NCBI GenBank assembly: GCA_017421125.1
Contig: JAFOMZ010000198.1
Coordinates: 1 to 37,983, forward strand
Direction: 5' to 3'
Length of the DNA stretch: 37,983 bases
Source of the DNA: Solobacterium sp.
GTDB lineage: Bacteria; Bacillota_I; Bacilli_A; Erysipelotrichales; Erysipelotrichaceae
How positions within the stretch are numbered: position 1 is the stretch's first letter; each line of letters opens with the position of its first letter. A program made the position numbers and the translations under genes. Shown here piece by piece: positions 22,879-30,769 of the stretch. Under the pieces are notes generated by a model that was not told the origin of the DNA, did no database searches, and saw nothing but the letters and a program-made list of their open reading frames with translations.

Positions 22879-23460
22879 ATGGAAAACAAGAGCTTTGGCG
22901 CACGTCTTCTCGGTACATGGAATACCAGAACGATCGTAGCCGTTGCGATCGGAGCTGCTGTATTCGGCGTTCTGATGAACTACGGGGGAATTCCTATTTT
23001 TACGAACACTTCTCTGACAACTGCCATGATCGTACCGGTCGTTGTCGGTGCTATGTACGGTCCGGTTCCTGCAGCTGTAGCAGCAGGCGTGGGCAATGTG
23101 ATCGCTGACCTGATCGGCGGCTGGGGCATGTATCCGGCGTGGTCGATCGCGAACGCAGTCGCCGGTCTGTTTATCGGCGCTCTTCCGCTTTACGGCGCAT
23201 ATATTACCGAAGGAAAATTCCTGACCAAGCATATGGTCATCTATGTGCTCTGTGTACTGCTTGGCAATGCTCTGGCATTCGGCGTTGTTGCCCAGGTCTT
23301 CACAGTCTTCTTCGAAGGCGGCGACATGAACGTTTCACTGCTCCAGGGTCTCTGGGCAAGCATCGGCAATATTCTTGTTGAGGTTGTGATCGGCATACCT
23401 GTTATCAAGCTGCTTGCCAACAGATATCAGAGCCGCACCAATCTGACGGAAGAAGAATAA
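22879..23460 (+). CDS. ECF transporter S component (substrate-binding membrane subunit)
   Basis: A 193-residue integral membrane protein with about six helices. TRTIVAVAIGAAVFGVLMNY, then PIFTNTSLTTAMIVPVVVGA and MYGPVPAAVAAGVGNVIADL match the COG4720/UPF0397-like S components, which bind a vitamin-type ligand and toggle in the membrane. That group, as I recall, includes predicted methionine-precursor systems; riboflavin-type ligands are also annotated. The ligand here is unknown, but the downstream SAM-cleaving enzymes point to SAM, methionine or a nucleoside. The ATG at 22879 follows AAGGAGG. It is separated from the ATPase gene by 105 bases with two hairpins. Confidence 0.9.
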   Translation: MENKSFGARLLGTWNTRTIVAVAIGAAVFGVLMNYGGIPIFTNTSLTTAMIVPVVVGAMYGPVPAAVAAGVGNVIADLIGGWGMYPAWSIANAVAGLFIGALPLYGAYITEGKFLTKHMVIYVLCVLLGNALAFGVVAQVFTVFFEGGDMNVSLLQGLWASIGNILVEVVIGIPVIKLLANRYQSRTNLTEEE

Positions 23461-23469
23461 TGTTTCAAA

Positions 23470-23540
23470 ACGGAAGGTCCGTTATCAAGGGATACGGTCT
23501 TTCCGTAAACCCGGAAAGCTTCCGTTCTGTCGGAAGCTTT
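23470..23540 (+). other. Two intercistronic hairpins between S component and ATPase
   Basis: The first hairpin (23470-23506) has a long stem of about 15 pairs closing on AAGG, with one mismatch and one bulge. The second pairs AAAGCTTCCG (23515-23524) perfectly with CGGAAGCTTT (23531-23540). Neither is followed by a strong T run. They may protect the upstream S-component mRNA or partly terminate transcription, giving more S component than energising module. Confidence 0.7.
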
Positions 23541-23565
23541 ATTCATTTCATATGGGGAGAAGTAT

Positions 23566-25275
23566 ATGAAAGAACCTGCAATCGTATTTAAAGACTTCAG
23601 TTTCAGATATAAGACCCAGAAAACAGCGACCCTTCATGATATCAACCTGGAAATATATCCCGGTCAGAAGGTCCTGATCCTTGGAGCTTCAGGAAGCGGA
23701 AAGTCGACTATGTGCAACTGCATCAACGGTCTGATCCCTTTTTCCATTGAAGGGGAGATCACCGGATCCTGCAGAGTAGCAGGGCATGAGACGAAGAATT
23801 CTTCGATCTTCAAACTGTCCAATTCCGTAGGAACTGTCCTGCAGGACAGCGACGCCCAGTTTGTCGGACTGACTGTGGGCGAAGATGTTGCTTTCATCAT
23901 GGAGAACGACATGATGGCAAGGAAGGACATGCTGCCGAAGATCGACGAAAACCTGAATATGGTCGGCATGAAAGATTTCGTGGATCATGTTCCTTTCAAT
24001 CTGTCCGGCGGACAGAAACAGAAAGTCGCCATCGCCGGCGTTTTCGGTAATGATGTCAGGATCCTGATCTTCGATGAACCGCTAGCCGCTCTGGATCCCC
24101 AGATGGGAATGACGGCAGTCGACCTGATCGACGATCTTTCACAGGATGAAGACCGTACGATCATCATCGTAGAGCACCGTCTGGAGGATGTTCTGTACAG
24201 ACCGGTCGACAGGATCATCCTGATGGCTGATGGCACAATCGCGGCGGATGTTACGCCCGATGAGCTTCTGAAGTCAGACCTCCTGCAGCAGCACGGTATC
24301 AGGGAACCTCTGTATATCACGGCCATGAAATATGCAGGATGCTCCCTGGAAGGAAATGAAAATCTCTGCGACCTGAATTCACTCAGGTTCACGGAAGAGA
24401 ATGAACGGAAACTGAAAGCTTTCTTTACCGCGGACAGGGCTGTCAAAGACGAAACAGAACGTGAACCGGTCATCAGGTTCACGGATGTTGCGTACTCCTA
24501 TGATGGGCGTCAGAATGTAGTAGAGGATATCTCCTTCGAGATCGGACGCGGCGAACGCATTGCTGTCATCGGCAAGAACGGTGCCGGAAAATCAACGGCT
24601 GCCAAGCTGCTGACAGGCATTATCCGTCCCGGCAAAGGAAAGATCGAGGTCTGCGGAAAGGATACCGCTGATATGACCGTGAAGGAGATCGGCGAGCAGG
24701 TCGGATATGTTATGCAGGATCCGAATACCATGATCGTCAAGGACCTGATCAAGGATGAGGTCGGTCTTGCCCTGAGCCTGCGCAAAATGCCGCAGGATCA
24801 GATCGATGAGCGCGTCAGACAGTCACTGGAAGCGTGCGGGCTATATAAAATGAGAAACTGGCCGGTCGATTCGATCAGCTATGGCCAGAAGAAACGTGTC
24901 ACGGTAGCCTCAATGATGGCACTGGAGCCGGCCATCCTTGTGCTTGATGAACCGACCGCAGGCCAGGACTTCAGAAGCTATACGGAGATCATGAATTTTG
25001 TCAACAAACTGAACCGTGATTACGGGACCACGATCCTGTTCATCACTCACGATATGCACCTTGCGATCGAAAATACTGACCGCGCGATCGTGTTCTCCGA
25101 TGGACATGTAATCGATACCAATAAAGTGTATACGGTCCTTTCCAATGCCGAAACGATCAGGAAAGCCAGCCTGAAGCAGACATCACTGTACCTGTTGGCG
25201 GAAAAGCTGGGTCTTGATCCGGAAAAAACGATCGAAAGCTTCATTGCTTATGAAAGGACGGTGAAAGACGCATGA
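23566..25275 (+). CDS. ECF transporter energising ATPase, fused double domain
   Basis: A 569-residue fusion of two EcfA-type ATPases (as in YkoD/MtsU-like dedicated systems). Domain 1 has Walker A GASGSGKST (40-48), Q-loop TVLQDSDAQF, signature LSGGQKQKVA and Walker B ILIFDEPLAALD with IIIVEHRLEDV. Domain 2 (~residues 305-569) has Walker A GKNGAGKST (336-344), Q-loop YVMQDPNTMI, signature ISYGQKKRVTVAS and Walker B LVLDEPTAGQD with LFITHDMH. The second signature reads SYGQ instead of SGGQ, so the two sites may be unequal. It overlaps EcfT by ATGA. Confidence 0.95.
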   Translation: MKEPAIVFKDFSFRYKTQKTATLHDINLEIYPGQKVLILGASGSGKSTMCNCINGLIPFSIEGEITGSCRVAGHETKNSSIFKLSNSVGTVLQDSDAQFVGLTVGEDVAFIMENDMMARKDMLPKIDENLNMVGMKDFVDHVPFNLSGGQKQKVAIAGVFGNDVRILIFDEPLAALDPQMGMTAVDLIDDLSQDEDRTIIIVEHRLEDVLYRPVDRIILMADGTIAADVTPDELLKSDLLQQHGIREPLYITAMKYAGCSLEGNENLCDLNSLRFTEENERKLKAFFTADRAVKDETEREPVIRFTDVAYSYDGRQNVVEDISFEIGRGERIAVIGKNGAGKSTAAKLLTGIIRPGKGKIEVCGKDTADMTVKEIGEQVGYVMQDPNTMIVKDLIKDEVGLALSLRKMPQDQIDERVRQSLEACGLYKMRNWPVDSISYGQKKRVTVASMMALEPAILVLDEPTAGQDFRSYTEIMNFVNKLNRDYGTTILFITHDMHLAIENTDRAIVFSDGHVIDTNKVYTVLSNAETIRKASLKQTSLYLLAEKLGLDPEKTIESFIAYERTVKDA

Positions 25276-26198
25276 ACAACAGGTTCGTCATCAACTATAC
25301 ACCGGGTCCGACACCCTTTCACAAACTGACGGGATTCACCAAGGTATTCCTGTTCCTCGCAATGATCTGCGCGATCATGTGGACATTCGATATCCGTATC
25401 CTGATCCCTCTGCTGCTGATCAACTGCGCAGAGATCGTATCCATGAAGCCCAACTACAAACCGATCCTGATCGTATTCGCGATCACATTCGTAACGGTAA
25501 CGCTGATCGGCAACGTCATGCTGTTCGCCGTCAGCCCGGAAGCCGGATACAACAATGTCGGCGCTGAACACATCATCTGGCAGGGGAGCGGAAGTCACTA
25601 TATTTCCAAGGAATTCCTATGGTATATCTTCGTCGTATTCATCAAGAGAACAGCATCCTTCAGTTCGGTCATGGCATTCGCGCTGTCTACGACACCATCG
25701 GAATTTGCCTCGGGGCTCAATCACTGCGGACTGCCTTACAAGGTCTGCACCGTTGTTTCCCTGGCATACAGGACGATCCCGGACATCGCGAATGACTTTG
25801 TCAACATCCGCAACAGCATGATGATGCGCGGACTGGAACTGAGCGGCAGGAAAGCAAGCGTCTGGAAACGCCTGAAAAACTACGTGCTGCTGCTGATCCC
25901 GCTGATCTTCACAGCATTCGGCAAGGTCGGAAACATCGCCAACGCAATGGACCTGAGAGGCTACGGAAAAAACAAAAAGCGTACCTGGTATGCCGAACGT
26001 GAACCCGGAAAACTTGACAGGATCATCCGGACCCTGACAGTACTGCTGTTTGCGGCAGTGATCTATTACGTGATCAGATACCGCATCATCGATCCATGGC
26101 CAGCAAAGTTCTGGTGCCCATGGCTCGCAAGGGATGAGGTACAGCATGTGAATACGCTTGATACGATCAAAATTCTTCAGTGGTTCAGAAACAGGTAA
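25272..26198 (+). CDS. ECF transporter transmembrane subunit EcfT
   Basis: A 308-residue scaffold that links the S component to the ATPases. It has about five or six transmembrane helices and two Ala-Arg-Gly-type coupling motifs at the cytoplasmic helix ends: MMMRGLELSGRK and AMDLRGYGKNKKR. The N-terminal LHxLxxxxK pattern is seen as PFHKLTGFTKVFLFLAMI. It starts in the ATPase stop codon (ATGA) and is followed 16 bases later by the first DUF62 gene. Confidence 0.93.
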   Translation: MNNRFVINYTPGPTPFHKLTGFTKVFLFLAMICAIMWTFDIRILIPLLLINCAEIVSMKPNYKPILIVFAITFVTVTLIGNVMLFAVSPEAGYNNVGAEHIIWQGSGSHYISKEFLWYIFVVFIKRTASFSSVMAFALSTTPSEFASGLNHCGLPYKVCTVVSLAYRTIPDIANDFVNIRNSMMMRGLELSGRKASVWKRLKNYVLLLIPLIFTAFGKVGNIANAMDLRGYGKNKKRTWYAEREPGKLDRIIRTLTVLLFAAVIYYVIRYRIIDPWPAKFWCPWLARDEVQHVNTLDTIKILQWFRNR

Positions 26199-26214
26199 AG
26201 GAAGGAATGATGAT

Positions 26215-27867
26215 ATGAAACATGTAGTAATACAGACAGACTTCGGGACCGGCTCCGCATCCGTCAGCGCGATGCACGGCGTATGCGCGATGGTCTGCGA
26301 TGATCTGAAGGTTTCCGACGGCAACAATGCAGTGGATCAGTTCAATGTACTGGACGCCTCGGAATCACTGATGTACCTGCTGCCTTACTGGCCGACCGGT
26401 ACAGTCTTTGTCAGCGTTGTTGACCCGGGCGTCGGAACAGCCAGAAAAAGCTGTGTAGCCCTGACTGAGACAGGCCAGTACATCGTCACACCGGACAACG
26501 GCACGCTGACATATGTCAAGGAACGTCTCGGCATCAAAGAGGTCAGGGAGATCGATGAATCCGTGAACCGTCTGCCCGGTTCCGAATCAGTCCATATTTT
26601 CCACGGACGTGACGTCTACGCATACTGCGGCGCAAGACTGGCTGCCGGCATCATCGATTTTGAAGGCGTCGGTCCTGCCTATGACACTGACAGTATCGTG
26701 ATGGCTGACTACATCAGACCGGCAAAGGAAGACCACAGTGTTTCAGGTATGATCAACGAAGCATCCGATCACTTCGGCCTGGTCGGTACGAATATCCCGT
26801 TCGAATGGCTTGAGCAGACAGATATGAAATACGGGGATGAGCTCCATGTCACCGTTGACCATGCCGGGGAGACAGTCCTCGATGAAATGATCCCGCTGGC
26901 GAGATCATTCGGATTTGTTCCTGTTGGGACACCGCTGCTCTTCAGTTCGGAAATGCAGACGGTCATGCTGGCGATCAACCGCGGCAATGCCGTGACGGAG
27001 TACGGCCTGGGATTCGGACCGGAATGGAAACTGACAGTTGAAAAACTGCAGCCGGCAAAAGGCGCAGTCGTCCTGCACAGCTGCTGTGGTCTGGCGTCGA
27101 CCAGGGCTGCTAAGCTGACAGGCATCATCGAAACGGAAGCACCCGGAACAGATGTAGCTGCGGAAAACCTGTGCTATGACAAAAACGATATCCGCATGCT
27201 GTCGGCATCGCTGTACTCAACAGTCCCGTACTGGCCTGCAGGGACCGTGTTCCTGTATGACACCGGGGATGATGAACTCTGTGCTGTACGGCTCAAGAGC
27301 GGACAGATCCTGCTCGGTCCCAATGACGGATCATGCACAATGAGCGTTTACTCCTTCGGCCTGGACAGTGTCAGAACGGTCGATCCGGAACGCTTCGGCT
27401 CAGATGAATACAGCATCGCAAGAGCCGCCGCGCATCTGGCTGCCGGCAAAGGCTTTGAAAGCCTGGGCGGAAGAATGGAAACCGAAGAACTCAAGCAGTT
27501 CCATATTGAACCGGCTGAGATCGGCGATGGTGTTGCAAAAGGACAGGTCGCTGTTCTCCTCAAGACATTCGGAAACATTACATTCAATATCGGCGTTGAT
27601 GAATTCGAGAAAACAGGCATCGTACAGAACGATGAGATCGAAGTGACGATCACATACCATGACGCTGTCGTATACCGTGATTCAATGACATACCAGCCTT
27701 CTTTCGGATACGTAGAAGAAGGTGCTCCTGTCGTATTCAACGGCAGCTCCGGATATATGGACATCGGTCTGAACAGGGCAAACTTCATTGAAATGTGCCT
27801 GCCCAAGATCCTGAGAGAACCGGATCCGGGTGAATTCAAAGTGGTCATCCGCAAAAAGGGGGCATAA
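26215..27867 (+). CDS. Tandem-fused SAM hydroxide adenosyltransferase (DUF62), second half degenerate
   Basis: A 550-residue protein made of two DUF62-type modules; single-module members have ~260-290 residues. Module 1 (1-~280) has VVIQTDFGTG, the triad Asp70-Arg77 (VSVVDPGVGTARK) and His130 (IFHGRDVYAY), TPDNGTL, then the C-domain motifs DHFGLVGTNIP and AINRGNA. It should hydrolyse SAM to adenosine and methionine. Module 2 (~283-550) still shows PYWPAGTVF, but the triad block reads LYDTGDDELCA, PDNG is GPNDGS and HGRD is GSDE, so it is not catalytic alone. Its C domain keeps KTFGNITFNIG and GLNRANF. The start at 26215 follows AAGGAAGGA. It is the first of four paralogues in a row. Confidence 0.93.
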   Translation: MKHVVIQTDFGTGSASVSAMHGVCAMVCDDLKVSDGNNAVDQFNVLDASESLMYLLPYWPTGTVFVSVVDPGVGTARKSCVALTETGQYIVTPDNGTLTYVKERLGIKEVREIDESVNRLPGSESVHIFHGRDVYAYCGARLAAGIIDFEGVGPAYDTDSIVMADYIRPAKEDHSVSGMINEASDHFGLVGTNIPFEWLEQTDMKYGDELHVTVDHAGETVLDEMIPLARSFGFVPVGTPLLFSSEMQTVMLAINRGNAVTEYGLGFGPEWKLTVEKLQPAKGAVVLHSCCGLASTRAAKLTGIIETEAPGTDVAAENLCYDKNDIRMLSASLYSTVPYWPAGTVFLYDTGDDELCAVRLKSGQILLGPNDGSCTMSVYSFGLDSVRTVDPERFGSDEYSIARAAAHLAAGKGFESLGGRMETEELKQFHIEPAEIGDGVAKGQVAVLLKTFGNITFNIGVDEFEKTGIVQNDEIEVTITYHDAVVYRDSMTYQPSFGYVEEGAPVVFNGSSGYMDIGLNRANFIEMCLPKILREPDPGEFKVVIRKKGA

Positions 27868-27868
27868 T

Positions 27869-28732
27869 ATGAAACCCTGCATTGTACTGCAGTCGGATTT
27901 CGGCATCTCAACAGGACTGCCGGCATCCATGACTGCCGTGATCGTGAAAACGGATCCTGAGATCCGTATCTATGATCTCTGCCATGAGGTCAGGCAGTTC
28001 GATATCCAGAGAGGCGGCAAGATCCTTGCTTCGACATTCCCTTACTGGCCGGACGGAACAGTGTTCGTCTCGGTCGTCGATCCGGGTGTTGGCACGCTCA
28101 GACGCAGCTGCGCAGCCCTGATGGACAACGGGAGCGTTGTGATCACACCTGACAACGGCACGCTGAGTTATCTCTATGACCGGATCACGGAAGTGCGTCA
28201 GATCGATGAAACGGTCAACAGACTGCCGGGCTCGGACAGCCATCATACATTCCACGGAAGAGATGTATATGCATATACCGCGGCCAGACTCGCATCCGGG
28301 ATCATCGACTTTGCCGGTGTAGGTCCTGTTTATGACAAAACGGAAATGGTCCGCTTCCATGTACCGGAAGCCACTGTTATAAACGGCAGGGCAGTCGGTG
28401 AAGTAACAGATGCCGGGGATCATTTCGGCAATGTCGGCATCTCGATCCCGAATGAAATGATCAAGGAGATCGGCATCAATACAGGTGAGTATGCCCGCGT
28501 CATCATCGAGAAGCAGGGCTCTGTCCTGTATGATAAAGAAATGATGTTCCACAAATCGTTCGGCTGGGTCAAACCCGGTGAGGCGATCCTCAATGAATGC
28601 AGCAACGATTATGTGGAGATTTCCATCAATCAGGGAAGTTTCTGCGAGACGGAACTGCCGGAACTGCTTTCGGCATATGATTTCTCGGAATACAAGGTAA
28701 CGATTCTTCCTGCAGGAAAGGAGAAAGAGTGA
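27869..28732 (+). CDS. SAM hydroxide adenosyltransferase (DUF62), paralogue 2
   Basis: A 287-residue single-module member. LQSDFGISTG opens the chain. The triad is Asp71 and Arg78 in SVVDPGVGTLRRS and His129 in TFHGRDVYAY; ITPDNGTLSY is normal. The C domain has DHFGNVGISIP, where most members read TNIP, and SINQGSF instead of NRG, both substitutions in parts that shape the nucleoside pocket. It starts one base after the preceding stop behind AAAGGGGG. Full length for the family. Some family members use chloride or fluoride instead of water; the chain as read gives no clear sign of the fluorinase-specific insertion. Confidence 0.93.
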   Translation: MKPCIVLQSDFGISTGLPASMTAVIVKTDPEIRIYDLCHEVRQFDIQRGGKILASTFPYWPDGTVFVSVVDPGVGTLRRSCAALMDNGSVVITPDNGTLSYLYDRITEVRQIDETVNRLPGSDSHHTFHGRDVYAYTAARLASGIIDFAGVGPVYDKTEMVRFHVPEATVINGRAVGEVTDAGDHFGNVGISIPNEMIKEIGINTGEYARVIIEKQGSVLYDKEMMFHKSFGWVKPGEAILNECSNDYVEISINQGSFCETELPELLSAYDFSEYKVTILPAGKEKE

Positions 28733-28733
28733 T

Positions 28734-29573
28734 ATGAAACCGGCAGTAGTAATCCAGACGGATTTCGGATATGGCGGCGGTTCCGCAATGCGCGGTGTCA
28801 TCAAGACGCTGGATCCGGAGGTGTATGTATACGAAGCAAACCATCGTGTTGAAAAATTCAATGTGGTAAAGGCCGCAAGGTCACTGAACCATCTGGTCGG
28901 ATACTGGCCTGCGGGCACGGTATTTGTCTCGGTGGTCGACCCGGGTGTCGGCACATCCAGACGCGCCAGTGTCGCGCTTCTGAAAAACGGAAGCTATGTG
29001 GTATCACCGGACAACGGATCGCTGACATTGCTGCTGGAGAATCCAGGCATTGAAGCAGTACGAGTGATCGATGAAACAGTCAACCGCCTCAAAGGAACGG
29101 AAAAAGTCAGTATTTTCCACGGCCGTGATCTCTTCGCATACTGCGCGGGAAAACTGGCAGCGGGACTGATCGGCTTTGAAGGGGTCGGAGAAGAATATCC
29201 GGTCTCGGAGATCGTAAAATACGAAAAGCTGAATTATACAAGCAAGCCCGGTGAGGTCAGGGGATATGTCACGGACATGATGTATACCTTCGGCAATCTT
29301 GAAACGAATATCCCGATCGAAGCGGCAGAGAACGCCGGCATCGTACCCGGTGATAAGGTGCTCGTCTCGATCAAAAACAAGGACCGTTTCGTACTGTCGC
29401 ACACCATACCTTTCCATCCTTCATTCGGCTGGGTACCGGAAGGCGAAGAAGTCATATACAACAGCAGTGACGGTGTGCTCGGTCTGGGTATCAACCGCGG
29501 TGACTTCATCCGCAAATACAATATAGGCTTCGGCAAGGACTGGCAGATCATCATCACCAAGGAGGAGCAGTAA
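28734..29573 (+). CDS. SAM hydroxide adenosyltransferase (DUF62), paralogue 3
   Basis: A 279-residue single-module member. VIQTDFGYGGG, triad Asp69 and Arg76 (SVVDPGVGTSRRA) and His129 (IFHGRDLFAY), and SPDNGSL are all present. The C domain keeps TFGNLETNIP and GINRGDF, the most canonical of the set, but the Asp usually two residues before FGN is Tyr (MMYTFGN). It starts one base after the previous stop, so the four genes are translationally tight. It differs from paralogues 1, 2 and 4 mostly on surface segments, consistent with old duplication rather than a recent copy. Confidence 0.93.
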   Translation: MKPAVVIQTDFGYGGGSAMRGVIKTLDPEVYVYEANHRVEKFNVVKAARSLNHLVGYWPAGTVFVSVVDPGVGTSRRASVALLKNGSYVVSPDNGSLTLLLENPGIEAVRVIDETVNRLKGTEKVSIFHGRDLFAYCAGKLAAGLIGFEGVGEEYPVSEIVKYEKLNYTSKPGEVRGYVTDMMYTFGNLETNIPIEAAENAGIVPGDKVLVSIKNKDRFVLSHTIPFHPSFGWVPEGEEVIYNSSDGVLGLGINRGDFIRKYNIGFGKDWQIIITKEEQ

Positions 29574-29574
29574 G

Positions 29575-30078
29575 ATGGGATATATCGTATTTCAGACTGA
29601 TTTCGGCGGCCACAGCTCCGGCTCGATGGCAGGTGTCTGCAGGATCGTTGATCCCGCTCTGCAGATATTTGAACTGACACACAACGTACCGAAGTTCGAT
29701 GTTGAAACAGCAGGCAGAAACCTCTGTGAAGTGATCCCGTTCTGGCCGGCAGGCACCGTATTTGTCAGCGTGGTCGACCCGGGGGTCGGAACGCCCCGCA
29801 AGGCCAGCGCGGCAAAAACAAAGAGCGGACATTATATCGTGACACCCGACAACGGTGTTCTGGATGTAGTGAACAGGGAAATTGAGATCGAAAGCGTGCA
29901 CGAGATCGACCAGAGCGTCAACCGTTTCAAAGGAAATCACTGGTCAGAAGAATCGGAGATTTTCCACGGACGCGATGTGTTCGCGTATACCGGCGCAAAG
30001 CTGGCATCCGGAAAGATCGATATTGACGGGGCCGGTCCTGAATATCCGGTCACGGAGATCGTCGCTTACACAGAATAA
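29575..30078 (+). CDS. N-domain-only SAM hydroxide adenosyltransferase paralogue 4
   Basis: A 167-residue protein matching only the N-terminal domain of the family. VFQTDFGGHSSG, the triad Asp68 and Arg75 (SVVDPGVGTPRKA) and His131 (IFHGRDVFAY), and TPDNGVL are intact. The chain stops at PEYPVTEIVAYTE, exactly where paralogue 3 (VSEIVKYEKL) crosses into its C domain, and a strong terminator follows at once. No remnant of the FGN/NRG domain is readable downstream in any frame, so this is not a recent frameshift. Alone it lacks the half of the active site that the C domain supplies, so it probably works with another subunit. Confidence 0.9.
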   Translation: MGYIVFQTDFGGHSSGSMAGVCRIVDPALQIFELTHNVPKFDVETAGRNLCEVIPFWPAGTVFVSVVDPGVGTPRKASAAKTKSGHYIVTPDNGVLDVVNREIEIESVHEIDQSVNRFKGNHWSEESEIFHGRDVFAYTGAKLASGKIDIDGAGPEYPVTEIVAYTE

Positions 30079-30084
30079 AGCATT

Positions 30085-30116
30085 AAGGGAAACAGATCAG
30101 ACCTGTTTCCTTTTTT
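30085..30116 (+). terminator. Terminator of the ECF/DUF62 operon
   Basis: GGAAACAG (30088-30095), a 7-base loop and CTGTTTCC (30103-30110), extended by AAG/TTT pairs and a T run. Confidence 0.92.
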
Positions 30117-30261
30117 CGTTTATCGGCATATATCAGTGCAGTATCTGCCGGAAACCGGTCAGCAGCGGGGGACCGCTGTTTTTCTTTTGCCCGCCGCACA
30201 TCCTTTTACGGACCCGAAAACGGACGGCTGAAAATGTAACAAATGAAAATTTTTATTTTTC

Positions 30262-30290
30262 TTGTATGCAGAATATCTTGGTGGTATATT
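30262..30290 (+). promoter_or_regulatory. mraZ promoter
   Basis: TTGTAT (30262-30267), a 17-base spacer and TATATT (30285-30290). The start point is expected near 30297, at the edge of the MraZ boxes. Confidence 0.65.
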
Positions 30291-30298
30291 TGTGGTAT

Positions 30299-30328
30299 CA
30301 AGTGTCTGAAAGTGGCGGAAAGTGGGGG
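30299..30328 (+). promoter_or_regulatory. MraZ operator: three 10-base direct repeats
   Basis: CAAGTGT (30299), AAAGTGG (30309) and AAAGTGG (30319), each followed by three bases, give an exact 10-base period. MraZ is known to bind short direct repeats of this kind upstream of its own gene. The last repeat runs into GGGGGAT, the mraZ ribosome site, so binding here would block transcript elongation or the region just after the start point. Confidence 0.8.
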
Positions 30329-30337
30329 ATTTAGCAC

Positions 30338-30769
30338 ATGTTTATGGGTGAATACAGGCATAGCCTGGATGCCAAAAACAGATTGATCATTCCGGCAAAG
30401 TTCCGCGACGAGCTTGGCAGCACATTTGTTGTTACAAAAGGACTCGACGGCTGTCTCACGATCTATACAGAAGAACAGTGGGCTGTCATCGTTCAGCAGC
30501 TGGAGAAACTTCCTTCCACAAAAAAGGAAGTCAGACAATATGTCCGCTTCCTGCTGAGTAAAGCAACAGAGTGCGTGTTTGATTCCCAGGGAAGGATACA
30601 GCTTCCCCAGGTACTGATCAAAGCGGCAGACATTGACAGGAAATGTGCAGTTATCGGAGCAGCCGATCACATCGAAATATGGTCCGAAGAGAAGTGGGAT
30701 GCATATGACGAGGAAGCCGGTGAATCCTTCGAGAATGTGGCTGAAAGCCTGACGGAGTTCCTGAGATGA
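30338..30769 (+). CDS. mraZ: Transcriptional regulator MraZ
   Basis: A 143-residue DNA-binding protein with two AbrB-like repeats. The first is MFMGEYRHSLDAKNRLIIPA with KFRDEL; the second is SKATECVFDSQGRIQLPQVL. It forms a ring-shaped oligomer and represses the division and cell wall cluster by binding direct repeats, here visible just upstream. GGGGGA lies 8 bases before the ATG at 30338. It overlaps rsmH (ATGATG). Confidence 0.97.
   Translation: MFMGEYRHSLDAKNRLIIPAKFRDELGSTFVVTKGLDGCLTIYTEEQWAVIVQQLEKLPSTKKEVRQYVRFLLSKATECVFDSQGRIQLPQVLIKAADIDRKCAVIGAADHIEIWSEEKWDAYDEEAGESFENVAESLTEFLR

Noticed and set aside
27908..28954. A 348-codon minus-strand frame opposite the second and third DUF62 genes
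   Set aside because: It spans two well-supported genes and their junction, and its product is an antisense shadow with no recognisable motif.
29882..30334. An out-of-frame 150-codon frame across the end of the fourth DUF62 gene, as possible missing C-terminal domain
   Set aside because: The sequence downstream of the stop shows no FGN or NRG motifs in any frame and contains a strong terminator, so the short product is genuine rather than a frameshift.
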